Shown here piece by piece: positions 8,058 to 14,889 of a stretch of 15,030 nucleotides of DNA. Position 1 is the first letter of the stretch, and every line of letters begins with the position of its first letter. Both the position numbers and the translations under genes were made by a program. The DNA comes from Chloroflexota bacterium. GTDB lineage: Bacteria; Chloroflexota; Anaerolineae; Anaerolineales; UBA4823. The DNA lies in contig JAJZSS010000005.1 of assembly GCA_021849525.1 (NCBI GenBank), positions 1 to 15,030 on the forward strand. The letters are read 5' to 3'. The notes below the pieces were generated by a model that was not told where the DNA came from, searched no databases, and saw nothing but the letters and a program-made list of their open reading frames with translations.

Positions 8058-8977
8058 CCATTTCTGTTCAAGATCCATCAGCCTTTTACCGGGCGCTGTG
8101 TCGCATTCGTTCCTTTGAAGAAACGGTCCTGGAAAACTTCCCCAAAGGTGTGTTTTTCGGCACCACGCACACGTATATCGGGCAGGAAGCCAATGCCGTA
8201 GGTGTGTTGGCTCATTGCCAGCCTCAGGATATCGTCTTCAGCAATCATCGCTGCCACGGCCATTTTCTGGCTTACGGCGGTGATCCACATGCCTTGTTTG
8301 CAGAATTAATGGGTAAATCTACCGGGGTGTGCGGTGGGCGGGGTGGATCGCAGCATCTGCAGTGGAAGAATTTTTACTCTAACGGCATCCAGGGTGGGAT
8401 CACACCGGTTGCGACGGGGATGGCGCTGGCAGAAAGGCTGCAAGGGCATTCACCGGTAGTATTCACATTCATCGGCGATGGCACCCTGGGTGAAGGCGCG
8501 CTGTACGAATCACTCAACCTGGCCAGCCTGTGGCATGCGCCGGTCTTGTTTGTGTTAGAAAACAACCGCATTGCCCAGACCACTCCGGTAGACATAGCTG
8601 TAGCCGGGAATATGGCCGCCCGCTTCAGTGCCTTTGGCATTCCTGCTCAAGAATTGGACAGCAGCGATGTCCTCGAAATCTACCCTCTGGCCGGCAAGCT
8701 GGTGGACGAAGTACGCGAGACCCAGACGCCGCGTGCCCTGATCTTGCACACCTGCCGGTTTGGACCTCACTCCAAAGGTGACGATACACGGTCGGAGGAA
8801 GCTATCGAAAGGATGAAAACGCAGCGTGATCCCCTGCACCTTCAGGCTGCCCGTGTTAACGATGAACAATCTATTCAGATCCGGTCCGAGATCAGTGCAG
8901 AAATCGCTGCCGCCTTTCAAGCAGCCCTTGCGGATCCTTTTCCCGTAATTCATGCGGTAGCAGGCAGCAGCATATGA
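8054..8977 (+). CDS. 2-oxo acid dehydrogenase E1 component, alpha subunit
   Basis: Thiamine-diphosphate-binding alpha chain of an E1 that decarboxylates a 2-oxo acid and passes the acyl group to a lipoyl arm. The TPP motif runs from GDG (141-143) to NN (170-171). HTYIGQEA (39-46), HRCHGHFLAYG (65-75) and ELMGKSTGVCGGRGGSQHL (84-102) match pyruvate and acetoin dehydrogenase alpha chains. The late loop GPHSKGDDTR (237-246) looks more like the HSxxDD loop of branched-chain E1-alpha, so the substrate cannot be read from sequence. At 307 residues it is slightly short but complete. It overlaps the sugar transferase gene before it and E1-beta after it by four bases each (ATGA). No dedicated E3 or conventional E2 gene is nearby; the only lipoyl protein is the acyltransferase fusion two genes on. 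Confidence 0.9.
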   Translation: MTISVQDPSAFYRALCRIRSFEETVLENFPKGVFFGTTHTYIGQEANAVGVLAHCQPQDIVFSNHRCHGHFLAYGGDPHALFAELMGKSTGVCGGRGGSQHLQWKNFYSNGIQGGITPVATGMALAERLQGHSPVVFTFIGDGTLGEGALYESLNLASLWHAPVLFVLENNRIAQTTPVDIAVAGNMAARFSAFGIPAQELDSSDVLEIYPLAGKLVDEVRETQTPRALILHTCRFGPHSKGDDTRSEEAIERMKTQRDPLHLQAARVNDEQSIQIRSEISAEIAAAFQAALADPFPVIHAVAGSSI

Positions 8978-10005
8978 CAACTGTCCTTGAGTCTCTCAAC
9001 CATGCTTTACACACCGCCATGCAGGCAGATCCCGGAGTTTACTTGCTGGGGGAGGATTTGCTCGATCCCTATGGCGGAGCATTCAAGGTTGCGCGTGGAC
9101 TTTCAACGGCATTCCCGGATCGGGTTTTAACCAGCCCGATCTCCGAGGCCGGATTGGTGGGTCTGGCAAGTGGTATGGCCTTGCGCGGGCTGCGCCCGGT
9201 CGTCGAAATCATGTTCGGGGATTTTCTAACTCTGTCCGCCGACCAGCTCATCAACCACGCCGCGAAATTCCGCTGGATGTACAACGATCGGGTACGGGTA
9301 CCGCTGGTCGTGCGCACCCCGATGGGAGGCCGGCGTGGCTATGGCCCTACTCACAGCCAGAGCCTGGAAAAGCACTTCCTGGGGACGCCTGGTCTGCGTG
9401 TACTTGCCCCGTGCGATCTTGGGGATCCTGGTTTGCTCCTGCGCCAGGCAATCCTTGAAGATGATCCAGTGCTGTTCATTGAGAACAAGCTGTTATACCT
9501 CTGCCGTATCCCCAGTGGGAAAGACCTGGCTGATCTTGAGCTGACCACCCTCAATCCCGACTCAGCTGCAGCGCCTGGATTGGATGCGCAGACTTATGCG
9601 CCGGCTTACACGCTCAGGATGCGCGGCGCCCCACCCGCCCGGCTTACCCTGGTCGCTTATGGCTACATGGCGCACCTGGCACGCCAGGCAATGGTGCAAT
9701 TAGCCTATGAGAATGAAATTTTCACAGAGCTGGTAATTCTTACCCAGCTGGCGCCATTCACCATCCAGCCAGTCCTGGATTCGGTCCAGCAAACCGGGCG
9801 AGTGCTGGCAATCGAGGAAGGAAGCCTGTCCATGGGCTGGGGGGCCGAGATCGTTGCTCGGGTGGCGGCCGCGCTCGGCCCGCGCCTGCTGGCCAGTCAG
9901 CGGCTAGCAGCCCTCGATTCAGCTATCCCAGCCAGCGGGCCGCTGGAGGCCGAGACCCTTCCCGATACTGCTGCCATCATCCAGGCAGCCAAAAAAATGG
10001 TATAA
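8974..10005 (+). CDS. 2-oxo acid dehydrogenase E1 component, beta subunit
   Basis: Beta chain that completes the alpha2-beta2 E1 heterotetramer with the preceding product. Landmarks are LLGEDL (24-29), YGGAFKVARGL (33-43), SPISEAG (54-60) with the catalytic Glu58, EIMFGDFLTLSADQLINHAAKFR (78-100), and HSQSLE (127-132), the His that contacts the incoming lipoyl arm. The C-terminal half is a transketolase C-terminal domain (LVAYGYMAHLARQA near 226-239; IPASGPLEAETLPDTAAI near 318-335). Length 343 is slightly above the usual 325-330 because of a loose stretch around 190-215. Translation is coupled to E1-alpha through ATGA. All key E1 residues seem intact, so an active enzyme is expected; the 2-oxo acid used is unknown. 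A 25-base gap leads to the lipoyl fusion gene. Confidence 0.9.
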   Translation: MTTVLESLNHALHTAMQADPGVYLLGEDLLDPYGGAFKVARGLSTAFPDRVLTSPISEAGLVGLASGMALRGLRPVVEIMFGDFLTLSADQLINHAAKFRWMYNDRVRVPLVVRTPMGGRRGYGPTHSQSLEKHFLGTPGLRVLAPCDLGDPGLLLRQAILEDDPVLFIENKLLYLCRIPSGKDLADLELTTLNPDSAAAPGLDAQTYAPAYTLRMRGAPPARLTLVAYGYMAHLARQAMVQLAYENEIFTELVILTQLAPFTIQPVLDSVQQTGRVLAIEEGSLSMGWGAEIVARVAAALGPRLLASQRLAALDSAIPASGPLEAETLPDTAAIIQAAKKMV

Positions 10006-10030
10006 CTGGAGCCAGCGGAGATACGCGCTC

Positions 10031-11143
10031 ATGGACACACCTTTTCCCGTCACCATTCCCCTGCTCAATCCCAACGAACCGGAAGCATTTTTGGCTGCAT
10101 TGCATATCCAGCCAGGCCAGTACGTCAAAGCCGGAGATGCGCTTTGTATTCTGGAGACGACCAAATCCGCGGCGGAGATTCAAGCTGAACATGCTGGTTA
10201 TGTGACCGACCTGCGCTTCCAAACCGGAGAAACAATCCAGGCCGGACAAATCCTGTGTTATCTGGCAGACACGCCGGATTGGACACCGCCGGATAGCGAA
10301 CCGTCTAATGAGTCAGCCATCCAAGCCGAACAAGCCGTTCCAGAAGGCTTGCGCATTACCCAGCCAGCTTTAGCATTGGCTCGCCAGAACCAGATTGATC
10401 TCAGCCAGCTCCCAAAGGACCAGCTGATCACCGAAACGATCTTGCGGGCACTTCTTCCGGCTCAAATGCCAACTCAACTCGAGTATTCTCCACCCACGAC
10501 CCCGGCTGACAGCACTGCCTTGATTATTTATGGCGGCGGCGGACATGCCAAAGCCCTGATCGATGTCATACAGGCGATGGGAGGATACCGGATCGTTGGG
10601 GTGCTGGATGACAACCCGGCCGTCCGGGGCGAACTGTTAGATGTACCCGTCCTGGGCGGCGCAGAGCAGCTTGCCAATCTCCACCAGCAGGGAATTCGCC
10701 TGGCTGTGAATGCTGTCGGCGGGATTGGGAATGTCAAGATCCGCATCCAGATCTTCGAGCGCCTGGCGCAGGACGGATTCGCATTTCCCGCACTGGTCCA
10801 TCCCCGGGCAGTTGTGGAACCGAGCGCGTCCCTTAGTGCCGGGGTACAGGTTTTTCCCCTGGCTTACGTTGGAAGCGAAGCAAAAGCCGGCTTCGGAACA
10901 ATTATCAACACCGGGGCGATTATTTCCCACGAATGCAGCCTGGGAGATTTCGTCAATATCTCCCCGGGGGCGATCCTGGCCGGGCAGGTTCAGGTGGACA
11001 GCGGGGCGCTGGTTGGTATGGGCGCCACTATTAACTTGCAAGTGAAGGTAGGCGCCGGGGCGCGGATTGGCAACGGCGCAACGGTAAAAAGCGATGTACC
11101 TGCGGGTGGTGTAGTACGCGCCGGAGCCACCTGGCCGGCATAA
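10031..11143 (+). CDS. Lipoyl domain fused to a PglD/NeuD-like sugar acyltransferase
   Basis: A 370-residue fusion. Residues 1-80 are a lipoyl domain with the modifiable Lys45 in LETTKSA (canonical E-x-DKA) and the mirror turn GYVTDLRFQTGETIQAG. After a Pro/Ser-rich linker, residues 107-142 resemble a degenerate peripheral-subunit-binding domain (LRITQPALALARQNQIDLSQ). A second linker leads to residues 163-370, a NeuD/PglD sugar acyltransferase: Rossmann-like start IIYGGGGHAKALIDVI (165-180), VGVLDD (189-194), then left-handed beta-helix repeats containing ISHECSLGDF (298-307), where His300-Glu301 align with the catalytic His125-Glu126 of Campylobacter PglD. The E2-type catalytic domain (HHxxxDG) is absent. 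Order and neighbours suggest an E2-like protein that passes the acyl group from lipoyl to an amino sugar; that step is inference. The ATG at 10031 has CGGAG at 10016-10020, ten bases upstream. Confidence 0.9.
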   Translation: MDTPFPVTIPLLNPNEPEAFLAALHIQPGQYVKAGDALCILETTKSAAEIQAEHAGYVTDLRFQTGETIQAGQILCYLADTPDWTPPDSEPSNESAIQAEQAVPEGLRITQPALALARQNQIDLSQLPKDQLITETILRALLPAQMPTQLEYSPPTTPADSTALIIYGGGGHAKALIDVIQAMGGYRIVGVLDDNPAVRGELLDVPVLGGAEQLANLHQQGIRLAVNAVGGIGNVKIRIQIFERLAQDGFAFPALVHPRAVVEPSASLSAGVQVFPLAYVGSEAKAGFGTIINTGAIISHECSLGDFVNISPGAILAGQVQVDSGALVGMGATINLQVKVGAGARIGNGATVKSDVPAGGVVRAGATWPA

Positions 11144-11155
11144 TTTTCTAACGCT

Positions 11156-11159
11156 GGAG
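11156..11159 (+). promoter_or_regulatory. Ribosome binding site that favours a TTG start for the aminotransferase
   Basis: GGAG at 11156-11159 lies eight bases before TTG 11168 but overlaps the alternative in-frame GTG at 11159, which it therefore could not serve. The upstream gene stops at 11143, so the site is specific to the aminotransferase gene. Confidence 0.55.
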
Positions 11160-11167
11160 TGAACTCC

Positions 11168-12382
11168 TTGTCAACATCCAAAACAAATATCCCGGTCCTA
11201 CCGGTTCCGATGTCATCCCCAGACCTGAGCGACGCCGAACGCCAGGCGGTTGCATCCGTATTAAATACTCCCATCTTGAGCATGGGCAAAGAGATCCAGG
11301 CTTTCGAGGCAGCCTTCCAGGAACTAACCGGCTGGCAGCACGCGATTGCTGTCAATTCAGGCACTTCCGGGCTGCACCTGTGCGTGCGCGCCGCCGGAGT
11401 CGGAATTAATGACGGGCAGGCAGGTGATCTGGTGCTTACCACGCCCTTTTCTTTTGTCGCCTCGACCAATGTGATCCTGTACGAACAGGGCACTCCGGTG
11501 TATGTGGACGTCGATCCTATCACCGGGAATATCGATCCGGCGATGACCGTCCAGGCAATCCAGGATCTTACCGCCGGCGGCAGCGCTGCCCGCCGCTGGC
11601 TGCCGCGCTGGGGTTTTAAAGAAGGAGCACAATTAAAAGCCATCCTGCCAGTGGATGTTTTCGGCCAGCCGGCTGAGATGGACCCCATTGTCCAGAGTGC
11701 ACGCCAGTATGGCCTGAAAGTAATCGAGGATTCATGCGAAGCCCTGGGGGCGACATACAAAAATCGCCCTGCCGGGACGCTGGGGGATATGGGTGTGTTT
11801 GCCTTCTATCCCAACAAGCAAATCACCACCGGGGAAGGTGGTCTCGTAGTCACCGATGATCCTCAGGCAGCTGCGTATATGCGTGCCTTGCGCAATCAGG
11901 GTCGCGCCCCCGGAGACACCTGGCTGGACCACACTTACGTGGGATATAATTACCGGCTGGATGAGATGAGCGCCGCTTTGGGGCGCGTGCAGATCCCGCG
12001 CCTGGAGCAGTTTATCGCTCAACGCCAACAGGTAGTAGATTGGTACAACGCGAGGTTGAGCGAAATCCCTGAGATCGAGCTTCCAGTCGTTGTTCCCCAT
12101 ACCACCCGTATGAGCTGGTTTGTGTATGTCATCCGCTTTCGGCAGGGGATCGATCGCGATCAGGTTGCCCGACGCCTGCACGAGCTGGGTATACCCGCCC
12201 GACCTTATTTCGTCCCGATTCACATGCAGCCCTACATGGTGGAACGCTTTGGCTACCAGGAAGAGGATTACCCGGTGACTGCTGACTTGGGGCGGCGCAG
12301 CCTGGCAATTCCTTTTTCCAGCGGAATGAGCGAAGCCCAGGTAGACCAGGTCTGCCTGGCAATCCGGCAGATCCTCATCTGA
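11168..12382 (+). CDS. DegT/DnrJ/EryC1 family PLP aminotransferase (PglE-like)
   Basis: Sugar-nucleotide aminotransferase of about 404 residues; the family adds an amino group from glutamate to a keto-sugar nucleotide. Numbering from the alternative GTG at 11159, it has VNSGTSGLHL (65-74) for phosphate binding, PFSFVASTNVILYEQGTPVYVDVD (96-119), EDSCEALGA (190-198) with the Asp that contacts the PLP ring, and Lys220 in FYPNKQITTGEGG as the Schiff-base lysine. The C-terminal part (GYNYRLDEMSAALGRVQ; PARPYFVPIHMQP) is typical. A stretch at about 138-158 (Gly/Ala/Arg-rich) is an insertion relative to many relatives. Placed directly after the PglD-like fusion, it most likely makes the 4-amino sugar that the fusion acylates, as PglE does before PglD in Campylobacter. 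TTG is chosen as start from the GGAG site; GTG 11159 would add three residues. It ends the compact operon. Confidence 0.9.
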   Translation: MSTSKTNIPVLPVPMSSPDLSDAERQAVASVLNTPILSMGKEIQAFEAAFQELTGWQHAIAVNSGTSGLHLCVRAAGVGINDGQAGDLVLTTPFSFVASTNVILYEQGTPVYVDVDPITGNIDPAMTVQAIQDLTAGGSAARRWLPRWGFKEGAQLKAILPVDVFGQPAEMDPIVQSARQYGLKVIEDSCEALGATYKNRPAGTLGDMGVFAFYPNKQITTGEGGLVVTDDPQAAAYMRALRNQGRAPGDTWLDHTYVGYNYRLDEMSAALGRVQIPRLEQFIAQRQQVVDWYNARLSEIPEIELPVVVPHTTRMSWFVYVIRFRQGIDRDQVARRLHELGIPARPYFVPIHMQPYMVERFGYQEEDYPVTADLGRRSLAIPFSSGMSEAQVDQVCLAIRQILI

Positions 12383-12465
12383 ATCTAATTTCCTCCCCCC
12401 AACAGCATAAATTCGGATAAAATAGATAATATTTATATTCTGATTACATTGCCAGAGGAGGCAAA

Positions 12466-13461
12466 ATGAATCCTGCCATGTGGCTTAAAGCGCTGCGGGT
12501 GATCCCCCGGATCAGCAAAGAAGAATGGGACCGCCTGGATATTTTATCGCGCTGGCTGATCTCAACTCGCGCCGCCGTTCTGATCATGACCTTTTTATCA
12601 GCATCCATCGCCGGTATCCTTGCCTTTCAACAGGGTATGTTTGATCTGTGGCGCTGGGTGCTGCTCGTGCTGGGTCTGATTTTTGCGCATGCAACGAACA
12701 ACCTGCTTAACGATTTTACCGACTATATCAAAGGGGTAGACCAGGATAATTATTATCGCAGCCAGTATGGACCGCAGCCACTGGTGCATGGTTTACTCAC
12801 CAAACGCCAGCTTCTGGCTTATGCTGCGGTCACCGGCTTGATGGCGCTGGCAGCCGGCGCTGCCCTGGTCTATTTACAGGGTGGTTTGAGCCTGGCGCTG
12901 CTGGCTGCCGGCGTCTTTTTTGTCCTGTTTTATACCTTCCCCCTGAAGTACATCGCCCTGGGTGAGCTCGCGGTCCTGATTGTGTGGGGTCCGTTGATGA
13001 TCGGCGGTGGATATTATGTCATCACCGGCGCCTGGGATTGGCGGGTTGTTGTTGCCGGTCTGCCCTACGCTTTGGGTGTGACGACCGTGATTTTCGGCAA
13101 GCACATCGATAAGATCGATATGGATAAAGCCCGCGGCATCCACACCCTGCCAGTACTGCTTGGTGAGCGCATCTCCCGCTACGCAACGGTTGGGATGTTC
13201 ATCCTGCAATACCTGGCTGTGGGCTACCTGGTGCTGATTAATTTTTTCAGCCCCATTTTACTGATCGTTTTATTTGCTCTACCTACTTTCTTCAAAGTCC
13301 TGCCCCCATTCCGCGCCCCGCGACCTGCCGAAAAGCCTGCGGATTATCCAGATTTCTGGCCTAATTACTTTGTTGCCGGCGCATTCGCCCACAACCGCCG
13401 GTTCGGGCTGCTCTACCTGCTGGGTTTGATCATGGAAAGTATCCTCAAGCTGATCGTTTAA
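12466..13461 (+). CDS. UbiA-family membrane prenyltransferase (MenA-like)
   Basis: Integral membrane enzyme of 331 residues with about eight to nine hydrophobic segments. UbiA-family enzymes join a polyprenyl diphosphate to an aromatic acceptor. The first Asp-rich motif is NDFTDYIKGVD (82-92), closer to MenA (1,4-dihydroxy-2-naphthoate polyprenyltransferase, menaquinone pathway) than to UbiA. The second is HIDKIDMDKARGIHTLPVLLG (213-233), with the D-x-x-x-D-K...T-L-P-V-x-x-G layout of the family. A loop rich in Pro and charged residues lies at 281-300. Menaquinone synthesis is the simplest role, but no other men gene is here. AGAGGAGG at 12454-12461 is a strong ribosome binding site. The 83-base upstream gap is AT-rich (12410-12445) with several possible -10 boxes but no convincing -35, so it may have its own promoter. 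It ends at a shared terminator. Confidence 0.8.
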   Translation: MNPAMWLKALRVIPRISKEEWDRLDILSRWLISTRAAVLIMTFLSASIAGILAFQQGMFDLWRWVLLVLGLIFAHATNNLLNDFTDYIKGVDQDNYYRSQYGPQPLVHGLLTKRQLLAYAAVTGLMALAAGAALVYLQGGLSLALLAAGVFFVLFYTFPLKYIALGELAVLIVWGPLMIGGGYYVITGAWDWRVVVAGLPYALGVTTVIFGKHIDKIDMDKARGIHTLPVLLGERISRYATVGMFILQYLAVGYLVLINFFSPILLIVLFALPTFFKVLPPFRAPRPAEKPADYPDFWPNYFVAGAFAHNRRFGLLYLLGLIMESILKLIV

Positions 13462-13481
13462 AGGTTGCTATCTCAGAATAA

Positions 13482-13526
13482 AAATAGGCTCCCTGCGCTG
13501 ACGGTTGGCGCACAGGGAGCCTATTT
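13482..13526. terminator. Bidirectional intrinsic terminator between convergent genes
   Basis: Fourteen-base perfect arms, AAATAGGCTCCCTG at 13482-13495 and its complement at 13513-13526, with three more pairs inside (CGC with GCG, leaving a two-base bulge). The stem ends in A-tract on the left (AATAAAAATA) and T-rich sequence on the right (TATTTGATTTT), so it can stop transcription from both sides: the prenyltransferase gene (stop 13461) and the deoxynucleoside kinase gene (stop 13557). Confidence 0.9.
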
Positions 13527-13556
13527 GATTTTCAGATTCTTGATCGGCACAGAGAT

Positions 13557-14204
13557 TCAGGAATTTGGCGGAAATATGACTTCTTCGCGGCCGGTAAGTT
13601 TTTCCTGGATAATTCGCACCACCTTGTCCAAATGACGGGCTTTATGCACAAAGTCCAGGTCGTCGGTGCGGATGGTCAGTACCGGGCAGAGATCGAACGA
13701 ATCCATCCAATCATCATAGAACGATTCCAATAATTGCAGATATTCGGCGTCAATCCCACCTTCCATGCTGCGCGCCCGCCGCTGGATGCGATCCAGGAGG
13801 AGCTGGACAGGGGCGCGCAGGTGGATCAACAAATCCGGCGGGGGCAGGTTGCGCACGACCAGATCAAAAACCCGGCGGTACGACACAAAATCGCGCTCGC
13901 TGAGGTTGCACATATGAGCCAGGGCGCGGGCGAAAATAAATGCATCCTCGTAGATGCTGCGATCCAGGATCGCTGACTCTGGAGAAGCAGCTAAATCCAG
14001 GTATTGCTGCGCGCGATGCCCCAGGAAAAACACCTGCAAATGAAACGACCAGCTGCGCATATCGGCGTAAAAATCCGGTAAATAAGGATTATCTACAACC
14101 GATTCGAAGGCGGTTTTCCAGCCCAGGCGGGCGCCAATCCGCTCTGTGAGCGAAGTCTTCCCTGCTCCGATGTTTCCGGCTACCACAATCAGGCGTTTGG
14201 TCAT
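13557..14204 (-). CDS. Deoxynucleoside kinase (dCK/dGK family)
   Basis: Cytoplasmic salvage enzyme that phosphorylates a deoxynucleoside with ATP or another NTP. The 215-residue product starts MTKRLIVVAGNIGAGKTSL, with the P-loop GNIGAGKT at 10-17. A Glu34 in the AFESV stretch is placed like the catalytic base of dGK/dAK enzymes. DRSIYEDAFIF (81-91) is the DRS signature and supplies the substrate-binding Arg; RRARSMEGG (142-150) is the Arg-rich lid. Bacterial members usually act on deoxyadenosine or deoxyguanosine; sequence alone does not settle this. A longer reading from 14255 exists, but AAAGGAG at 14210-14216, five bases before ATG 14204, and the family start favour the shorter one. Convergent with the prenyltransferase gene and apparently monocistronic. 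Confidence 0.9.
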   Translation of the reverse strand: MTKRLIVVAGNIGAGKTSLTERIGARLGWKTAFESVVDNPYLPDFYADMRSWSFHLQVFFLGHRAQQYLDLAASPESAILDRSIYEDAFIFARALAHMCNLSERDFVSYRRVFDLVVRNLPPPDLLIHLRAPVQLLLDRIQRRARSMEGGIDAEYLQLLESFYDDWMDSFDLCPVLTIRTDDLDFVHKARHLDKVVRIIQEKLTGREEVIFPPNS

Positions 14205-14270
14205 TTGGTCTCCTTTGACATTGCGCTTGAATGATTTATCCCTCATTCCGCTCAAAAATGTTTAATTTGA

Positions 14271-14300
14271 AGAATATTTCCGACCAATTTAATAGCTCAA
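14271..14300 (-). promoter_or_regulatory. Candidate promoter for the deoxynucleoside kinase gene
   Basis: Read on the minus strand, TTGAGC (14295-14300) and TATTCT (14271-14276) are 18 bases apart, about 65 bases before the kinase ATG. The surrounding intergenic DNA (14205-14445) is AT-rich, so chance matches are likely; I see no gene, RNA or strong hairpin there. Confidence 0.3.
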
Positions 14301-14445
14301 ATAAGGAATTTCAATGTCCTTTATTATTATGTTCGATTGACAAACTCTGCGGTTGCAGAAAATCAGGATTTTATTTCAAGGATTCAGGTGGAATTTTATA
14401 AAAAAATGCAAAAGGGCGGGAATTTACTTTCTACATGAAGATTTA

Positions 14446-14796
14446 TTACTTCCGTAATATCTTCTCCATCACTTTTCCCCTGGCTAACTCGTCGATTAAC
14501 TTATCCAGGTAGCGAATTTCCTGCATGGTTGGTTCTTCGATGTCTTCCACTCGGACACCGCAAACCATACCCTTTATCAATGCCCGCGCAGGATTCAATT
14601 GAGGAGCTTCCGCAATGAAGCTCTCTAAGTCTGTCTGTTTTTCCAGTTGGGCTTCTAACTCTTGCTGGCTATAGCCTGTCAACCAACGAATGATTTCGTC
14701 GACTTCTGTTTTCGTGCGTCCTTTATTCTCCACCTTAGTAATATAAAGGGGATAGATATTTGCGAAGCTCATTGAGTAGATACGAGGTTTTGTCAT
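14446..14796 (-). CDS. DUF2200 family protein
   Basis: A 116-residue soluble protein that matches the DUF2200 family over its whole length. The conserved start [15 protein letters not shown] (5-19), [17 protein letters not shown] (26-42), the [19 protein letters not shown] block (69-87) and the near-invariant end [18 protein letters not shown] are all visible. The function is unknown; the family is scattered among Bacteria and usually found as a single gene. It lies between the kinase gene and an unrecognised gene at the right edge, all on the minus strand. No ribosome binding site is evident before ATG 14796. A -10-like TAAAAT lies six bases upstream, so a leaderless transcript is possible. 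A hand count of one 60-base stretch (14461-14520) gives 45% G+C, lower than in mfd (68% in 6661-6720), hinting at a different origin. Confidence 0.88.
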   Translation of the reverse strand: MTKPRIYSMSFANIYPLYITKVENKGRTKTEVDEIIRWLTGYSQQELEAQLEKQTDLESFIAEAPQLNPARALIKGMVCGVRVEDIEEPTMQEIRYLDKLIDELARGKVMEKILRK

Positions 14797-14802
14797 GATA
14801 TT

Positions 14803-14808
14803 ATTTTA
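14803..14808 (-). promoter_or_regulatory. Possible -10 box of a leaderless DUF2200 transcript
   Basis: TAAAAT on the minus strand ends six bases before the ATG of the DUF2200 gene, which would put the transcription start at or next to the initiation codon. The -35 candidate (TTATTA, 14826-14831, spacer 17) is weak. Confidence 0.3.
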
Positions 14809-14848
14809 TCCCACATTCCGCAGCTTAATAAGCCAACAAATAACAGTT

Positions 14849-14889
14849 TTTGATCGGCAGATCTAACTGTAACGGAAGCTGCGATCAAA
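14849..14889. repeat. Imperfect inverted repeat between minus-strand genes
   Basis: TTTGATCGGCAG (14849-14860) and CTGCGATCAAA (14879-14889) are complementary except for one extra G, enclosing an 18-base loop. It lies between the DUF2200 gene and the end of the right-edge gene. No T-run follows on the minus strand, so it is not a classical terminator; it may be a processing or weak termination hairpin, or a remnant of a small repeat element. Confidence 0.5.

Noticed and set aside
8054..11143. A conventional pyruvate or acetoin dehydrogenase operon
   Set aside because: The only lipoyl protein lacks the E2 catalytic domain and carries a sugar acyltransferase instead, no E3 gene follows, and the neighbours are glycan genes.
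10990..11760. 256-codon minus-strand open frame across the fusion and aminotransferase genes
   Set aside because: Both genes on the plus strand have clear families and motifs over the same bases; the antisense product has no recognisable pattern.
12410..12445. TAAAAT and TATATT as promoter elements for the prenyltransferase gene
   Set aside because: No -35 element at usable spacing; the region is simply AT-rich, so only the possibility is mentioned.
14205..14445. Possible small RNA or riboswitch before the deoxynucleoside kinase gene
   Set aside because: The region is AT-rich with no strong or extended hairpin and no recognisable conserved core.
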